Positions 1 through 9,241 of a stretch of 64,000 bases of DNA are shown one piece after another. Position numbers and translations under genes: made by a program. Each line of letters starts with the position of its first letter. Positions within the stretch are counted from its first letter, which is position 1. The notes under the pieces were generated by a model, which was not told where the DNA came from, ran no database searches, and saw nothing but the letters and a program-made list of their open reading frames with translations. The stretch comes from Hyphomicrobium sulfonivorans (GTDB taxonomy: Bacteria > Pseudomonadota > Alphaproteobacteria > Rhizobiales > Hyphomicrobiaceae): positions 1 through 64,000 of the forward strand of contig NZ_PZPO01000008.1 in the NCBI RefSeq assembly GCF_013306565.1, read 5' to 3'.

Positions 1-8
1 GCGGCGCA

Positions 9-42
9 GAGATATTCCGCCTGCGCGCAGGCGGAATATCTC
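9..42. repeat. Perfect 34-bp palindrome
   Basis: The two 17-base arms are exact reverse complements, with the centre in a CGCG step. As RNA it would form a stem of about 15 bp with a tetraloop. No T-run follows on either side. It may be a factor-independent terminator, a dispersed palindromic repeat or a large operator; the window starts too close to tell. The rest of 1–213 shows no gene. Confidence 0.6.
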
Positions 43-213
43 ACAGCGCTCCGCCAAGCGGAGCTGATTGTATCGGGTTCCCATCGCAGCGACCGATTAT
101 GGCCGTTGCACTTGATTCGTGAATCCCTGGGATCCACGTCAGTTGCCGCATCTGCATCTGGCGCAATCGGGCGGCCCGCCGCCGAGCGCGAACATGGCAC
201 ATTGGAATGCGCC

Positions 214-1989
214 TCAGTGCGAGATGACAAGCTCCACGCGTCGGTCAAGCTGCCATAGGTCGTCCTGCGCGAAGTCACCGCGGACCACGCCCAGATATGG
301 CTCCGTCTTGCCCTTCGGCACCAGTTCCAGCGGTCCTTCGTAGCCGCCCTCGCGCAGGAACGTCGCCACAGCTTCCAGACGATCGCGGGAAAGCCGCATG
401 TTCAGATCGTGCGAGCCGCGTTCGTCGGCATGGCCGGTCAGCGTCACGTTCGGAAAGCGTTTGATCTGCAGGTATTCCAGCAGCAATCCGGCCGCGCGTC
501 GCCCCTCCGCCGTCAACGTTGCCTGATTGTAGACGAACGTCACCGGCACCGGCACGGAAAGGCTGGTGGCCGCCAGGTTAGCGCGGGCCTCGCTGGCCGT
601 GGTCGCGGGCGAAAGATCAGCAGCGGCCACTTCCGTCGTTGGCGATAATTCGCTGGCGGTGGCGGCGCTCTGCGGTGGCTCGCTGGCCAGCGCGGTGGCG
701 GGTGGCAACGCAGCAGCCGTAGCGGCTGCAGGTGTCTCTGCCGCTTGAACCGTTGTTGCTGCCGACGCTGGCGCTGCGGATTGTGCCTCTACCGCGACAG
801 CCGGTGCAGCGCTGCCGGACGCAACACTCTCCGGCTGCGTCGTCGCGGGTGTCGTGTCGGCATGCTGGCTGGCCGCGTCTTCAGCAGCAGGAGTTGGCTC
901 TTGCGCCTGCGCCGACTGCGCTTCTGCGCTGCCATTGGCATCGGCATGATCGTGCGCAGCTTCCGCATGGCCATTGACGCTGGCCGCATTGCCAGCAGGC
1001 GTCTCGGCTTCTGCCTTGGCCGCTGCGTTTGGTCCTTCCGTCGACGGCGTCAGCGCCTGTGACTGCTCAGCTCCTGACCCTGCAGCGGCGCCACCTGCAT
1101 CCGCGTGCCCAGCTTCCGCATGATGAGCATGGGCCTCGGCCTCGCCGCCGTGCGCTTCCTTCGCCGCCTCCGCCTTAGCCTTCGCTTCAGCCTCTGCGCG
1201 TGCCTCCGCCACCATGCCTTCCAGGTTCTTCATCTGGTCGGCCTTGACGGCAGCCGCAGCGCTTGATGCTGGGGCAGCGGCGTCGCCCGCGCTTCCGGCT
1301 GGCGTTGTGGCGTTGGCATGTTCCGCCGACCCAGCCGCAGCCTGCGCAGCGTTCCCAGCCCCGGCACCACCATTGCCAGCGATGTTGGGCGGCGAAAGCG
1401 GCAGTGCCCGTGCTGCCCTTGGTGCTTGCGGACGGCCTGAAGCATCGCCGGCGTCAGCCACCACAGCTCCGTGGTCGCGCTGCTCGGGTCCGCCACGTTG
1501 TTCGCCCGCACCCGTCACCCGATCCCGTTCGCTGTCATGCGCCGACCCGCTTTGCGAGGCCTTGAACAGCGCCAGTTTCGCATCTGGATTGGAAATCGGC
1601 TTATCGATCGTCAGCGCCCACTCGCCGTTCTCGTCAACGTCCGCCGTGCCGATTGCCTCGCCGTCCGCCGTGATCGTCACGCGGCTGTTCGGCTCGCCGG
1701 TACCTGCGAACACCGATGCCCCTTCCGGATCGATACGCGCGATATCGAATGCGGGCGCATCACCCGGGGCCTTCGCATCGGCCGGCGCCAGCGCTTCCTT
1801 CAGGGCTTCCAGGTCACTCGCAGGGCTCTCAGCTGCCGGTTTCGGTGCGGTCGCTTCGGCAGCCGCTTCCTTCTGCGTCGCCTCGCGCTCAGCCTGTTGC
1901 GGCAGCGGGTTTACATCGAGCAGCCACACGGCGCCGCCAAACAGCGACAGCAGCCCCAGCACCACAGGAACAACGAACTTGAACAGCAT
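214..1989 (-). CDS. Membrane-anchored OmpA-domain protein with Ala/His-rich linker
   Basis: This 591-residue protein starts with a single hydrophobic segment (about residues 3–24, no clear cleavage site), so it is probably anchored in the inner membrane. A bacterial Ig-like segment lies at about 85–145 (GEPNSRVTITADG). A long low-complexity linker rich in Ala, Glu, Pro and His runs from about 190 to 475. The C-terminal 105 residues form an OmpA-type peptidoglycan-binding domain with the hallmark TGHADERGSHDLNMRLSRDR. By family the OmpA domain binds diaminopimelate in the wall. The linker could span the periplasm. It lies downstream of the rhomboid gene on the same strand, 138 bases apart. The function of the whole protein is unknown. 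Confidence 0.82.
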   Translation of the reverse strand: MLFKFVVPVVLGLLSLFGGAVWLLDVNPLPQQAEREATQKEAAAEATAPKPAAESPASDLEALKEALAPADAKAPGDAPAFDIARIDPEGASVFAGTGEPNSRVTITADGEAIGTADVDENGEWALTIDKPISNPDAKLALFKASQSGSAHDSERDRVTGAGEQRGGPEQRDHGAVVADAGDASGRPQAPRAARALPLSPPNIAGNGGAGAGNAAQAAAGSAEHANATTPAGSAGDAAAPASSAAAAVKADQMKNLEGMVAEARAEAEAKAKAEAAKEAHGGEAEAHAHHAEAGHADAGGAAAGSGAEQSQALTPSTEGPNAAAKAEAETPAGNAASVNGHAEAAHDHADANGSAEAQSAQAQEPTPAAEDAASQHADTTPATTQPESVASGSAAPAVAVEAQSAAPASAATTVQAAETPAAATAAALPPATALASEPPQSAATASELSPTTEVAAADLSPATTASEARANLAATSLSVPVPVTFVYNQATLTAEGRRAAGLLLEYLQIKRFPNVTLTGHADERGSHDLNMRLSRDRLEAVATFLREGGYEGPLELVPKGKTEPYLGVVRGDFAQDDLWQLDRRVELVISH

Positions 1990-2127
1990 GAATAAATTCC
2001 GGCACAGGCCCCCCGGCCCCAGCGGGGCGGAGTGTCCGGCATTTAGGGCCTGTATTCAAGGCCGTCAGAGGCCCCGCTCAGCCTGAAAGCAACGCCGCGT
2101 TCGGCAACCGCCGCTGGCCGCCAGCCA

Positions 2128-2790
2128 TCAGGATGAAATCTGCCGGTTGCCTGCGCCCCGGAACAGAAACGCCATCAGGAAGCCGGCGAAGAACCCGCCA
2201 ACGTGCGCCATGTAGGCGACGCCGCCCATATCTTTAGTAGATTCATCGGTGTAGGCGATCGATCCGACGCCGCTGAAAAGCTGCAGCACGATCCAGAAGC
2301 CCAGCACTACAATGGCCGGCATTGCCACCACATCGCGCCCGAACAAAACGTTTACCCTGGCGCGCGGGAACATCAGCAGATAGGCGCCCAGAACGCCGGC
2401 AATCGCACCCGAGGCGCCAACATTCGGAACGTTCGAGCCCGGCAGCACCAGATACTGCGCGAACGTCGCTGCCAGCCCCGCCACCAGATAGAAAAACAGA
2501 TACTTCAGATGCCCAAACCGATCCTCGACGTTGTCGCCGAAGATCCAGAGGTAGAGCATGTTGCCGCCCAGATGCATCCAGCCGCCGTGCATGAACATGG
2601 CGGTGAACAGCGTTGGAATGTTGCCGGCAGGGTCAGCAGAAAAGCGCGCCGGAATAAATGCCCATTGCTGAATGAAGGCATCGCCTTCCTGCAATTCCAG
2701 CAGAAACACCAGCACGTTGATGGCGATCAGGGCATAGGTGACATAGGGCGTCGTGCGCCGTGCAGAATTGTCATCGCCTAACGGGAACAT
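2128..2790 (-). CDS. Rhomboid-family intramembrane serine protease
   Basis: This 220-residue polytopic protein carries the rhomboid signatures. FMHGGWMHLGGNM at 66–78 holds the conserved His and Asn, GASG holds the catalytic Ser127, and AHVGG holds the catalytic His196. Hydrophobic segments lie at about 17–32, 60–85, 97–117, 126–142, 156–173 and 192–210. Rhomboids cut membrane proteins within their transmembrane helices; the substrate is unknown. The ATG at 2790 is chosen because a GGAGG ribosome site lies just upstream and earlier in-frame residues look non-coding. It is transcribed away from murJ. Confidence 0.9.
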   Translation of the reverse strand: MFPLGDDNSARRTTPYVTYALIAINVLVFLLELQEGDAFIQQWAFIPARFSADPAGNIPTLFTAMFMHGGWMHLGGNMLYLWIFGDNVEDRFGHLKYLFFYLVAGLAATFAQYLVLPGSNVPNVGASGAIAGVLGAYLLMFPRARVNVLFGRDVVAMPAIVVLGFWIVLQLFSGVGSIAYTDESTKDMGGVAYMAHVGGFFAGFLMAFLFRGAGNRQISS

Positions 2791-3026
2791 GCGGCCTGCT
2801 CCTCCCTGGTTGCCGTCAGGTTGTGCGGTGTCGGGATCGTATGTCAACGGTCCGGCTCGCAAAACGGCGAGATAGCAAGGGCACGATGGCGTCGTTCGTC
2901 CTAAAGAACGCAGCATCGGCCGCTAGAAACAGTGTCGCGCCACCAATAGGCGTTGCACAGCAGCCCGTTGCCCTGATAGGCCATCTGGCTGTTTGTCCAT
3001 GGAAACCACGGTACAGCTCGGCGCCG

Positions 3027-4601
3027 ATGAAACTTTACCGCTCCTTTGCAACCGTCGGCGGCCTCACCATGGTCAGCCGCGTGTTTGGCTTCATTCGCGA
3101 CATCGCGTTCGCGTGGGCCTTCGGTTCCGGCATGGTGGCCGACGCCTTCAATGTGGCCTTCCGCTTTCCCAACCTGTTCCGCCGCCTGTTCGGTGAGGGG
3201 GCGTTCAACTCCGCCTTCATTCCGCTGTTCGCCAAGGAGCTGGAGGGCAACGGCAAGGACGAGGCGCGCGCCTTCGCTGAAGAAGCGATGAGCGGTTTGT
3301 TCGCGGTGTTGATCGGGCTCACCATAGTCGCCATTCTGACGATGCCGTGGCTCATGTACATCCTGGCGCCGGGCTTTGCGGCAACGCCGGAGAAGTTTGA
3401 TCTCGCGGTGCTGCTCACGCAGATCACGTTTCCTTATCTGTTGTGCATGTCGCTGGTGGCGCTGTTCTCCGGCGTGCTCAACACGTTCGGCAAGTTCGTT
3501 GAAAGCTCGTCGGTCTCAATCGTTCTCAACCTCACTTTGCTGGCCGCAATTTTCACCGGCTTCGCGCTCGGCTTTCACAACGATCCAGCGGGCGGCATCG
3601 TGCAGGCCATCGGCGTGTTCGTGGCCGGTGTGTTGCAGCTCTGGCTGTTGATTGATGGTCTCAGGCGCAACAATTTCACGCTCAAACTGCGCCGTCCGCG
3701 CATGACGCCGCGCATGTGGCGCCTCGTCAAGCTGGGCATTCCCGGCGTCATTGCCGGTGGCGTCACACAGATCAACATTCTCATAGGCACCATCATCGCT
3801 TCGATGCAGGGCGGCGCCGTCTCGCAGCTTTATTATGCTGATCGGCTTTATGAGCTTCCGCTCGCCATCGTGGGTATCGCTATCGGTGTGGTGCTATTGC
3901 CGGATGTGTCGCGTCATTTGCGTGCGGGCAATCACGAGGCGGTGCACGATGCGCAGAACCGCTCGTTGGAATTTTCCATGCTGCTGACGTTCCCGGCTGC
4001 TGTCGCGTTGGCGGTGGTGCCGCAGCCAATTGTGTCAGCGCTGTTTGAGCGCGGCATGTTCCTCGCCAGCGACACCGCAGCCACATCAGCTCTGCTCGCT
4101 GTGTTCGCAATTGGTCTGCCCGGCTTCGTGCTCATCAAGGTGTTCTCGCCGTCATACTTCGCGCGTGAGGACACCAAGACGCCGATGTACTACGCGATGA
4201 TCAGCCTGACGGCGAACACGCTCGGCTCCATCGGGTTGTTCTTCCTGTTCCGCTCCTATGGCTGGATGCCCCATCTCGGCATCGCCGTTGCCACCACGCT
4301 GGGCGGGTTGCTCAACGCAAGCCTGCTCTATGCAACACTGGCGCGGCGCGGCGATTTCGTTCTGGACCGGCGGGTCAAGCGCACGTTGCCGCGCATCGTG
4401 CTGGCCAGTGCGCTGATGGGTGTCGTGCTGTGGCTCGTCGCCCGCACGCTCAGTCACCATTTTGGGCCGGAAGCCGCCGAATGGTCGCGCTTCCTGGCGC
4501 TGTTTGGTGTCGTCGGCGCGGGCCTCATCACGTACGCGGTGGCCGTTTTTCTCACCGGTGCCCTAGATCGACGGCAGCTCCGCAGCTTCATCAAGCGCTG
4601 A
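3027..4601 (+). CDS. murJ: Lipid II flippase MurJ
   Basis: The product has 524 residues, the normal MurJ/MviN length, with about 14 predicted transmembrane helices. The conserved start is visible ([20 protein letters not shown], then [13 protein letters not shown] and [17 protein letters not shown]). MurJ flips lipid II across the inner membrane for peptidoglycan synthesis. The frame stays open upstream to 2760, but the family's conserved N-terminus fixes the ATG at 3027. The gap 2791–3026, between the divergent rhomboid gene and murJ, should hold both promoters. Confidence 0.95.
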   Translation: MKLYRSFATVGGLTMVSRVFGFIRDIAFAWAFGSGMVADAFNVAFRFPNLFRRLFGEGAFNSAFIPLFAKELEGNGKDEARAFAEEAMSGLFAVLIGLTIVAILTMPWLMYILAPGFAATPEKFDLAVLLTQITFPYLLCMSLVALFSGVLNTFGKFVESSSVSIVLNLTLLAAIFTGFALGFHNDPAGGIVQAIGVFVAGVLQLWLLIDGLRRNNFTLKLRRPRMTPRMWRLVKLGIPGVIAGGVTQINILIGTIIASMQGGAVSQLYYADRLYELPLAIVGIAIGVVLLPDVSRHLRAGNHEAVHDAQNRSLEFSMLLTFPAAVALAVVPQPIVSALFERGMFLASDTAATSALLAVFAIGLPGFVLIKVFSPSYFAREDTKTPMYYAMISLTANTLGSIGLFFLFRSYGWMPHLGIAVATTLGGLLNASLLYATLARRGDFVLDRRVKRTLPRIVLASALMGVVLWLVARTLSHHFGPEAAEWSRFLALFGVVGAGLITYAVAVFLTGALDRRQLRSFIKR

Positions 4602-4740
4602 TATTGCAGCCTTTGCTGATGCGGGAGCGCACACGCAGGGCGGCGGCTGCCAGTCCACATCACTGCTTTCGCGGCCCAAAGCCTTGCGCCTTTGGCCTAG
4701 CCGCGCCATAAACCCGCGCGCCAACGCGGAAGGGGCTCTC

Positions 4741-5799
4741 ATGGCATTTAAAGAACGCGTGTTTTCCGGCATGCAACCGACCGGAAGCCTGCACCTGGGG
4801 AACTACCTCGGGGCGATGGTGCAGTGGATCGAGATGCAGAAGACGCACGAGTGCATCTATTGCGTCGTGGATTTGCACGCGATCACCGTCAAGCAGGATC
4901 CGGCCGAGCTGCGCCAGTCGATCCGCCAGGTGACAGCGGCTTACATCGCGTCGGGCCTCGATCCGCAGAAAAGCATCGTGTTCAATCAGAGCCAGGTCGC
5001 ACAGCACGCCGAGCTGGCATGGATCTTCAATTGCGTCGCCCGCCTCGGCTGGCTCAACCGCATGACGCAGTTCAAGGAGAAGGCCGGCAAGGATCGCGAG
5101 AACGCGTCCGTTGGCCTCTATGCCTATCCCAATCTGATGGCCGCTGACATTCTCGCCTATCAGGCCACCCACGTGCCGGTGGGCGAGGATCAGAAGCAGC
5201 ATCTGGAACTCGCGCGCGACATCGCGCAGAAGTTCAACAACGATTTCCGCGATCAGATCATCGCCGCCGGTTATGACGACGGCATCTTCTTTCCGCAGCC
5301 CGAGCCGGTCATTACCGGTCCGGCGACGCGCGTCATGAGCCTGCGCGACGGCACGCGCAAGATGTCGAAGTCCGAGCCATCTGATATGTCGCGCATCAAT
5401 CTGATGGATGACGTCGATGTCATCGCCGACAAGATCAAGCGCGCCAAGACCGACATGGAGCCCGCTCCGCCCTCCAATCTGGAGGAGCTGAAGGCGCGTC
5501 CCGAGATCGACAATCTGGTCGGGATCTATGCGGCGCTGGCGGGGATAACCAAGGAAAAGGGCCTCGAAACGCTCATCAGCACCTCGAACGAGGGGCCGAG
5601 CATCTTTACGGGCCTTAAACGCGCGTTGACGGAAGTTGCCGTTGAAAAGCTGGGCCCGATCCGCACCGAGGTTCAGCGTCTGATGGCTGACCCGGCCGAG
5701 ATCGATCGCATCCTGGCCGATGGCTCGCAGCGTGCCCGCACCATCGCGGCTCCGGTCATGGACAAGGTGAAGGATATCGTCGGTTTTGTCCGTTCCTGA
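4741..5799 (+). CDS. trpS: Tryptophanyl-tRNA synthetase
   Basis: A class I aminoacyl-tRNA synthetase of 352 residues that charges tRNA-Trp. The HIGH-type motif is HLGN at 18–21 and the KMSKS loop is intact at 207–211. The central [13 protein letters not shown] segment is typical of TrpRS. The ATG at 4741 gives the family start [15 protein letters not shown]; the frame continues upstream without a family match. It follows murJ on the same strand, as in many Rhizobiales. Its stop codon lies inside a strong hairpin (see 5781–5811). Confidence 0.96.
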   Translation: MAFKERVFSGMQPTGSLHLGNYLGAMVQWIEMQKTHECIYCVVDLHAITVKQDPAELRQSIRQVTAAYIASGLDPQKSIVFNQSQVAQHAELAWIFNCVARLGWLNRMTQFKEKAGKDRENASVGLYAYPNLMAADILAYQATHVPVGEDQKQHLELARDIAQKFNNDFRDQIIAAGYDDGIFFPQPEPVITGPATRVMSLRDGTRKMSKSEPSDMSRINLMDDVDVIADKIKRAKTDMEPAPPSNLEELKARPEIDNLVGIYAALAGITKEKGLETLISTSNEGPSIFTGLKRALTEVAVEKLGPIRTEVQRLMADPAEIDRILADGSQRARTIAAPVMDKVKDIVGFVRS

Positions 5800-5811
5800 C
5801 GGACAAAACCG
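5781..5811 (+). terminator. Strong hairpin spanning the trpS stop codon
   Basis: The arms at 5781–5793 and 5799–5811 pair perfectly over 13 bp around a 5-base loop that contains the start of the TGA stop codon. The T-rich stretch only comes about 12 bases later (near 5822–5828), so this is a weak match to an intrinsic terminator. It may instead act as an mRNA 3'-end stabiliser. Confidence 0.5.
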
Positions 5812-5934
5812 CGCCGCTTCTCCACTTTTTGCGGCGTTTCACCTTGCGATTGGAAAAACGCTGCCCACTATTTGCGGTAGCCGCATCGGCATGGCGCTGT
5901 TGTGGGCCTCGGAGCAGCATGGCAGCATGCCTAT

Positions 5935-6441
5935 ATGACAGTACAAAAGCGCCGATCCTTTGAGGCTGATCACTTCCGCAAGTTTCTTCTCGTCATCGAC
6001 GGGAAGCCGGAAGTCGATAGCGCATTGTATTATGCGGCCAACCGCATGCAGCGTTCGCATGGCTCGCTGGTGATGCTGTACATCATTGTTCCGCAGGATT
6101 TTCAGCACTGGATCAACGTGCGCCAGCAACACGTCGAGGAAGAAACCGCGAAGGCCAAGGCGCTGTTTCGGCTCATGCGGCGCAAGCTCAATCTCGCCGG
6201 CTATGAGAACATCGCGTGCGAAGAGATCATCCGCGAGGGCACTGAGGTCGATGAGATCCGCAAGCTGATCGACGAGGACGAAGACATCGCCGTGCTCGTG
6301 CTCGGCGCAGCTTCCGAAGCCGCCGGTCCCGGCCCGCTGGTCTCGTCGCTGGCGACAAGTGGCGCCATGGGCAGCTTCCCGATCCCGATTACAATCGTGC
6401 CCGGTACGCTCGCGCTGGAGGATGTGCGCTCGCTGGATTAA
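5935..6441 (+). CDS. Universal stress protein (UspA family)
   Basis: This 168-residue protein has the UspA fold pattern: a first strand FRKFLLVIDGKPEVDSALYY, a central ARGxE-like region, and LVLGAAS near the C-terminus followed by PIPITIVPG. The ATP-binding G-2x-G-9x-G(S/T) motif is only partly kept, so nucleotide binding is uncertain. A GTG at 5902 would add 11 residues; the ATG at 5935 fits the family better. UspA proteins are cytoplasmic stress factors of mostly unclear chemistry. It precedes the Fe–S scaffold gene but is separated from it by a regulatory region. Confidence 0.8.
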   Translation: MTVQKRRSFEADHFRKFLLVIDGKPEVDSALYYAANRMQRSHGSLVMLYIIVPQDFQHWINVRQQHVEEETAKAKALFRLMRRKLNLAGYENIACEEIIREGTEVDEIRKLIDEDEDIAVLVLGAASEAAGPGPLVSSLATSGAMGSFPIPITIVPGTLALEDVRSLD

Positions 6442-6486
6442 AAGATGGCTTGAGGGCCACTTTGAAATTTCGGGCGGAATAGCTAC

Positions 6487-6503
6487 ATTAGAGCAATTCT
6501 AAA
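6487..6503 (+). promoter_or_regulatory. Candidate Irr box (iron control element)
   Basis: The sequence ATTAGAGCAATTCTAAA matches the alphaproteobacterial Irr-binding ICE consensus TTTAGAANNNTTCTAAA closely. The right half-site is exact and the left differs at two positions, with the same 3-base spacing. It lies about 78 bases before the start codon of the NifU-like gene. An irr gene is present in this same window. Binding is inferred. Confidence 0.55.
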
Positions 6504-6580
6504 TAGAGGTTTCGTCTCACCAGTCCTGATTTTCGGCCACCAAACGGGGCGGTGAAGGCAAATGCGGAAAGGCCAAGGCC

Positions 6581-7135
6581 ATGTTCATACAGACCGAAGC
6601 GACCCCTAATCCTTCGACCTTGAAGTTCATTCCCGGCAAGGCCGTGCTCGCGGAGGGAACCGCTGACTTCACCGACAAGGGTGAAGCGCTGGCGTCTCCG
6701 CTTGCATCGCGCCTGTTCGATATCAAGGGCGTGCGCGGCGTGTTTCTCGGTTCCGATTTCATTTCGGTGACCAAGGGCGACGAGGAATGGCAGCACCTGA
6801 AGCCGATGATCCTTGGCGCCATCATGGAGCACTTCATGTCCGGCGCACCGGTCGTGGCCGAAACGGCGAACGACGATACCGGCACCGCCGCCTACGACCC
6901 CGAAGATGAAGCGGTCGTCGCCACGATCAAGGAACTGCTGGAAACGCGCGTGCGCCCTGCAGTTGCGCAGGACGGCGGCGACATTACGTTTTCATCGTTC
7001 CGCGATGGTGTCGTCTATCTGCATATGCGCGGTGCATGCGCCGGCTGCCCCAGCTCGACGGCCACGCTGCGCCACGGCATCGAAAACCTGCTCCGGCATT
7101 TCTGCCCTGAAGTTCAGGAAGTTCAGGCGGTCTGA
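6581..7135 (+). CDS. NifU-family Fe–S cluster scaffold protein (Nfu type)
   Basis: This 184-residue protein has two domains: an N-terminal Nfu domain beginning MFIQTEATPNPSTLKF (about 1–88) and a C-terminal NifU domain (about 108–184) with the cluster-binding pair in GACAGCPSS (Cys153, Cys156). Proteins of this type hold or pass 4Fe–4S clusters to apoproteins in the cytoplasm. A candidate Irr operator sits upstream, consistent with iron-dependent control. An intrinsic terminator follows directly. The cysteine desulfurase at 47.8–49.9 kb could in principle supply sulfur, but no link is shown. Confidence 0.93.
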   Translation: MFIQTEATPNPSTLKFIPGKAVLAEGTADFTDKGEALASPLASRLFDIKGVRGVFLGSDFISVTKGDEEWQHLKPMILGAIMEHFMSGAPVVAETANDDTGTAAYDPEDEAVVATIKELLETRVRPAVAQDGGDITFSSFRDGVVYLHMRGACAGCPSSTATLRHGIENLLRHFCPEVQEVQAV

Positions 7136-7166
7136 TAGCCTTCGGGTTGATCAGCCGACAACGCAC

Positions 7167-7199
7167 GCTCCGCTCCCCCCGGGCGGAGCTTTCTTTTTT
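7167..7199 (+). terminator. Intrinsic terminator after nfu
   Basis: A 7-bp GC stem (7167–7173 with 7183–7189) is followed by the T-rich tract 7190–7199. It is placed just after the nfu stop and before the next gene. Confidence 0.8.
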
Positions 7200-7222
7200 C
7201 ATACATGCAGGAGACCTAACGA

Positions 7223-7816
7223 ATGCAACCGATAAACGATGCTGCGCTGGAGCAGCTCTTTTCGGGTGACAACGCCCGTTCGCACAACGCCTGGCAGCAA
7301 AAGGACGTGCCAGACAGCGTGCTGCACAAGCTGGTTGAGCTTGTGAATTTGGGGCCCACCAGCGTCAACTGCGAGCCGGCGCGTTTCGTATTCGTGAAGT
7401 CCGCTGAGGAGAAAGAGCGTCTGCTGCCGATGCTCAGCTCGGGCAATCGCGTCAAGACACAGCAGGCGCCCGTGTGCGCGATCATCGGTTTCGATCTCAA
7501 GTTCTACGAGCAGTTGCCGCGCCTGTTCCCGCACAAGGACATGCGACCGCTGTTCACCGGAGCGCCCGACAAGATCGAGGAAAGCGCTTTCCGTAACGGC
7601 ACGCTGCAGGGCGGCTATTTTATTCTGGCGGCGCGCCTGCTCGGGCTGGATGTCGGTCCAATGTCCGGCTTCGATCATGCTGCGGTAGATGCAGCCTATT
7701 TCGCAGGCACCGATATCAAGGCGAATTTCCTCTGCAACCTCGGCTATGGTGAGCCTTCAGCGTTGATGCAGCGCCTGCCGCGTCTGCCGTTCGATGATTG
7801 TGCGAAGATAGTCTGA
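7223..7816 (+). CDS. Nitroreductase-family protein, HadB/RutE-like
   Basis: This 197-residue protein matches the HadB/RutE branch of FMN-dependent nitroreductases. The order [41 protein letters not shown] and GPMSGFD is typical. RutE reduces malonic semialdehyde in uracil degradation, but no other rut gene is nearby, so the true substrate is open. The ATG at 7223 has an AGGAG ribosome site about 9 bases upstream. It is a cytoplasmic flavoenzyme by family. Confidence 0.87.
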   Translation: MQPINDAALEQLFSGDNARSHNAWQQKDVPDSVLHKLVELVNLGPTSVNCEPARFVFVKSAEEKERLLPMLSSGNRVKTQQAPVCAIIGFDLKFYEQLPRLFPHKDMRPLFTGAPDKIEESAFRNGTLQGGYFILAARLLGLDVGPMSGFDHAAVDAAYFAGTDIKANFLCNLGYGEPSALMQRLPRLPFDDCAKIV

Positions 7817-7871
7817 CGCAGAGCAAAATCGGATGATGAATCTGTCGCGCTCAGCGTATAGGGTGCGGCCT

Positions 7872-8591
7872 ATGATTTTGTTGGCATTCGATACCTGCTT
7901 TGATGGCTGCTCGGTCTGCGTTGCCGAGCAGCAGGGCGATCGTTTGCGTGTGCTCAGCTCCGCCATGGAGCGCTTCGAGACCGGCCATGCCGCGCGTCTT
8001 GTGCCGATGATCGGCGAAGCGGTGCAGCAGGCCGGGATCGATTTCAACGCGATCGGCCATATCGCTGTCACCACCGGCCCCGGCACATTCACCGGCACCC
8101 GCATCGGCATCGCGGCCGCGCGGGCGATCGCGCTGGCTACGGGCGCGCGCACAACCGGCATTTCCAGTCTGGCTGTGATGGCCGAGGTTGCGCGTCGCGA
8201 GATCGACGCCCGCACACTGGCCGTTGTCGTCGACGCGCGGCGCGGCGAAGTTTATGCGCAACTTTTTGACGCTGAACACGGCGCAGAAGGCGCATCGCCG
8301 CCGCAGTTGTTGTCTGTCGCAGACGCTGCCGAACTGGGCGGTTCCCATCCTGTTGTGTTTGTTGGTTCGGCCGCAGAGCAGATTGCTGCCACTGCCACTG
8401 CCACTGCCACTGCCACAGCCACCGAGCACGGGCGCGACGCACGCGCTGCTTTGCCTGACCTGCTGCCGGATGCGGTAGCGTTGGCGCATGTTGCCGTAGG
8501 CGTTGCGCCTTCGGATGCACCACTTCTGCCCTTCTATCTGCGGCCGCCTGATGCGCGTCCGCAGGAGGGCAAGATGATCGCGAGGGTTTGA
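7872..8591 (+). CDS. tsaB: tRNA t6A biosynthesis protein TsaB
   Basis: TsaB (239 residues) is the non-catalytic partner of TsaD in making N6-threonylcarbamoyladenosine at tRNA position 37. The start MILLAFDTCFDGCSV and the segment TTGPGTFTGTRIGIAAARA are family signatures. An earlier in-frame ATG at 7833 gives an extension unlike the family. Residues around 173–182 are an Ala-Thr run coded by a hexanucleotide repeat (8386–8415). It is followed after 5 bases by rimI, a common pairing. Confidence 0.93.
   Translation: MILLAFDTCFDGCSVCVAEQQGDRLRVLSSAMERFETGHAARLVPMIGEAVQQAGIDFNAIGHIAVTTGPGTFTGTRIGIAAARAIALATGARTTGISSLAVMAEVARREIDARTLAVVVDARRGEVYAQLFDAEHGAEGASPPQLLSVADAAELGGSHPVVFVGSAAEQIAATATATATATATEHGRDARAALPDLLPDAVALAHVAVGVAPSDAPLLPFYLRPPDARPQEGKMIARV
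8386..8415 (+). repeat. Hexanucleotide tandem repeat (CTGCCA)x5 inside tsaB
   Basis: Five exact copies of CTGCCA are followed by a sixth with one change. They encode an (Ala-Thr) run in a surface-loop region of TsaB. Copy-number change would add or remove whole codon pairs and keep the frame. Confidence 0.85.
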
Positions 8592-8596
8592 CCGAC

Positions 8597-9082
8597 ATGG
8601 CCACGACCGCAACTCCGCTCGACCCAAGAAATCTGAGCCTGTTGTGGGCCAGTCCTGAACGCGCGGAAGAAATAGCTGCATTGCATGGCAGGCTGTTTTC
8701 TCCGGGCTGGAATGCCGAGAGCGTCGCAGCTTCGATAGAGGATCCTACGTCGGCTTCGTTCATCGCACAGCTGCGCGATCCGATGCAGATCGTAGGCTTT
8801 GTTATCGGGCGTATTGCTGCCGACGAGGCTGAAATCATTTCGATCGGTGTCGCGCCGGAGTGGCAGCGACGGGGCATCGCCAAGCGGATGTTGGAAGGGC
8901 TGGCACGTGCGGCGCGCCGCTCTGAGGTCAAGCGCTTGTTTCTGGAAGTCGCCGTCGATAACGAGGCAGCGCTGGAGCTTTATACGGGGCTTGGTTTTGT
9001 GTGCGTCGGTGGCCGCAAGGCCTATTACGAGCGTGCCGGCAAGCCGAACGTCGATGCCGCAATTCTTGCGCTCGATCTTTAG
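8597..9082 (+). CDS. rimI: Ribosomal-protein alanine N-acetyltransferase RimI-like
   Basis: A GNAT acetyltransferase of 161 residues. The acetyl-CoA binding core is ISIGVAPEWQRRGIAKRML (motif A, RRGIAK), then EVAVDNEAALELYTGLGF (motif B). RimI acetylates the N-terminus of ribosomal protein S18; family members may have other targets. ATG 8597 is chosen over a TTG at 8588 that would overlap the tsaB stop. It sits between tsaB and the Fur/Mur gene, the usual alphaproteobacterial order. Confidence 0.87.
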   Translation: MATTATPLDPRNLSLLWASPERAEEIAALHGRLFSPGWNAESVAASIEDPTSASFIAQLRDPMQIVGFVIGRIAADEAEIISIGVAPEWQRRGIAKRMLEGLARAARRSEVKRLFLEVAVDNEAALELYTGLGFVCVGGRKAYYERAGKPNVDAAILALDL

Positions 9083-9241
9083 GCCGGGATCTTTAATAAG
9101 CCGCCCCGCCATTGGCCTTCACGACCGGAGAACCGTGGCCCCACGTGTGCGGCTGGACGGTCCCGCGTCACTTTCCTATAAGCTTGTTCGAGAAGAAAAT
9201 TTCCCATCCGTGACCGGGTGACAGCGAGCAGGCGCCGTCCT

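Noticed and set aside
1230-1560. Possible frameshift within the OmpA-domain protein
   Set aside because: The Arg/Gly/Pro-rich segment after the Ig-like part looks odd, but neither alternative frame gives a better continuation and the frame is open to the OmpA domain.
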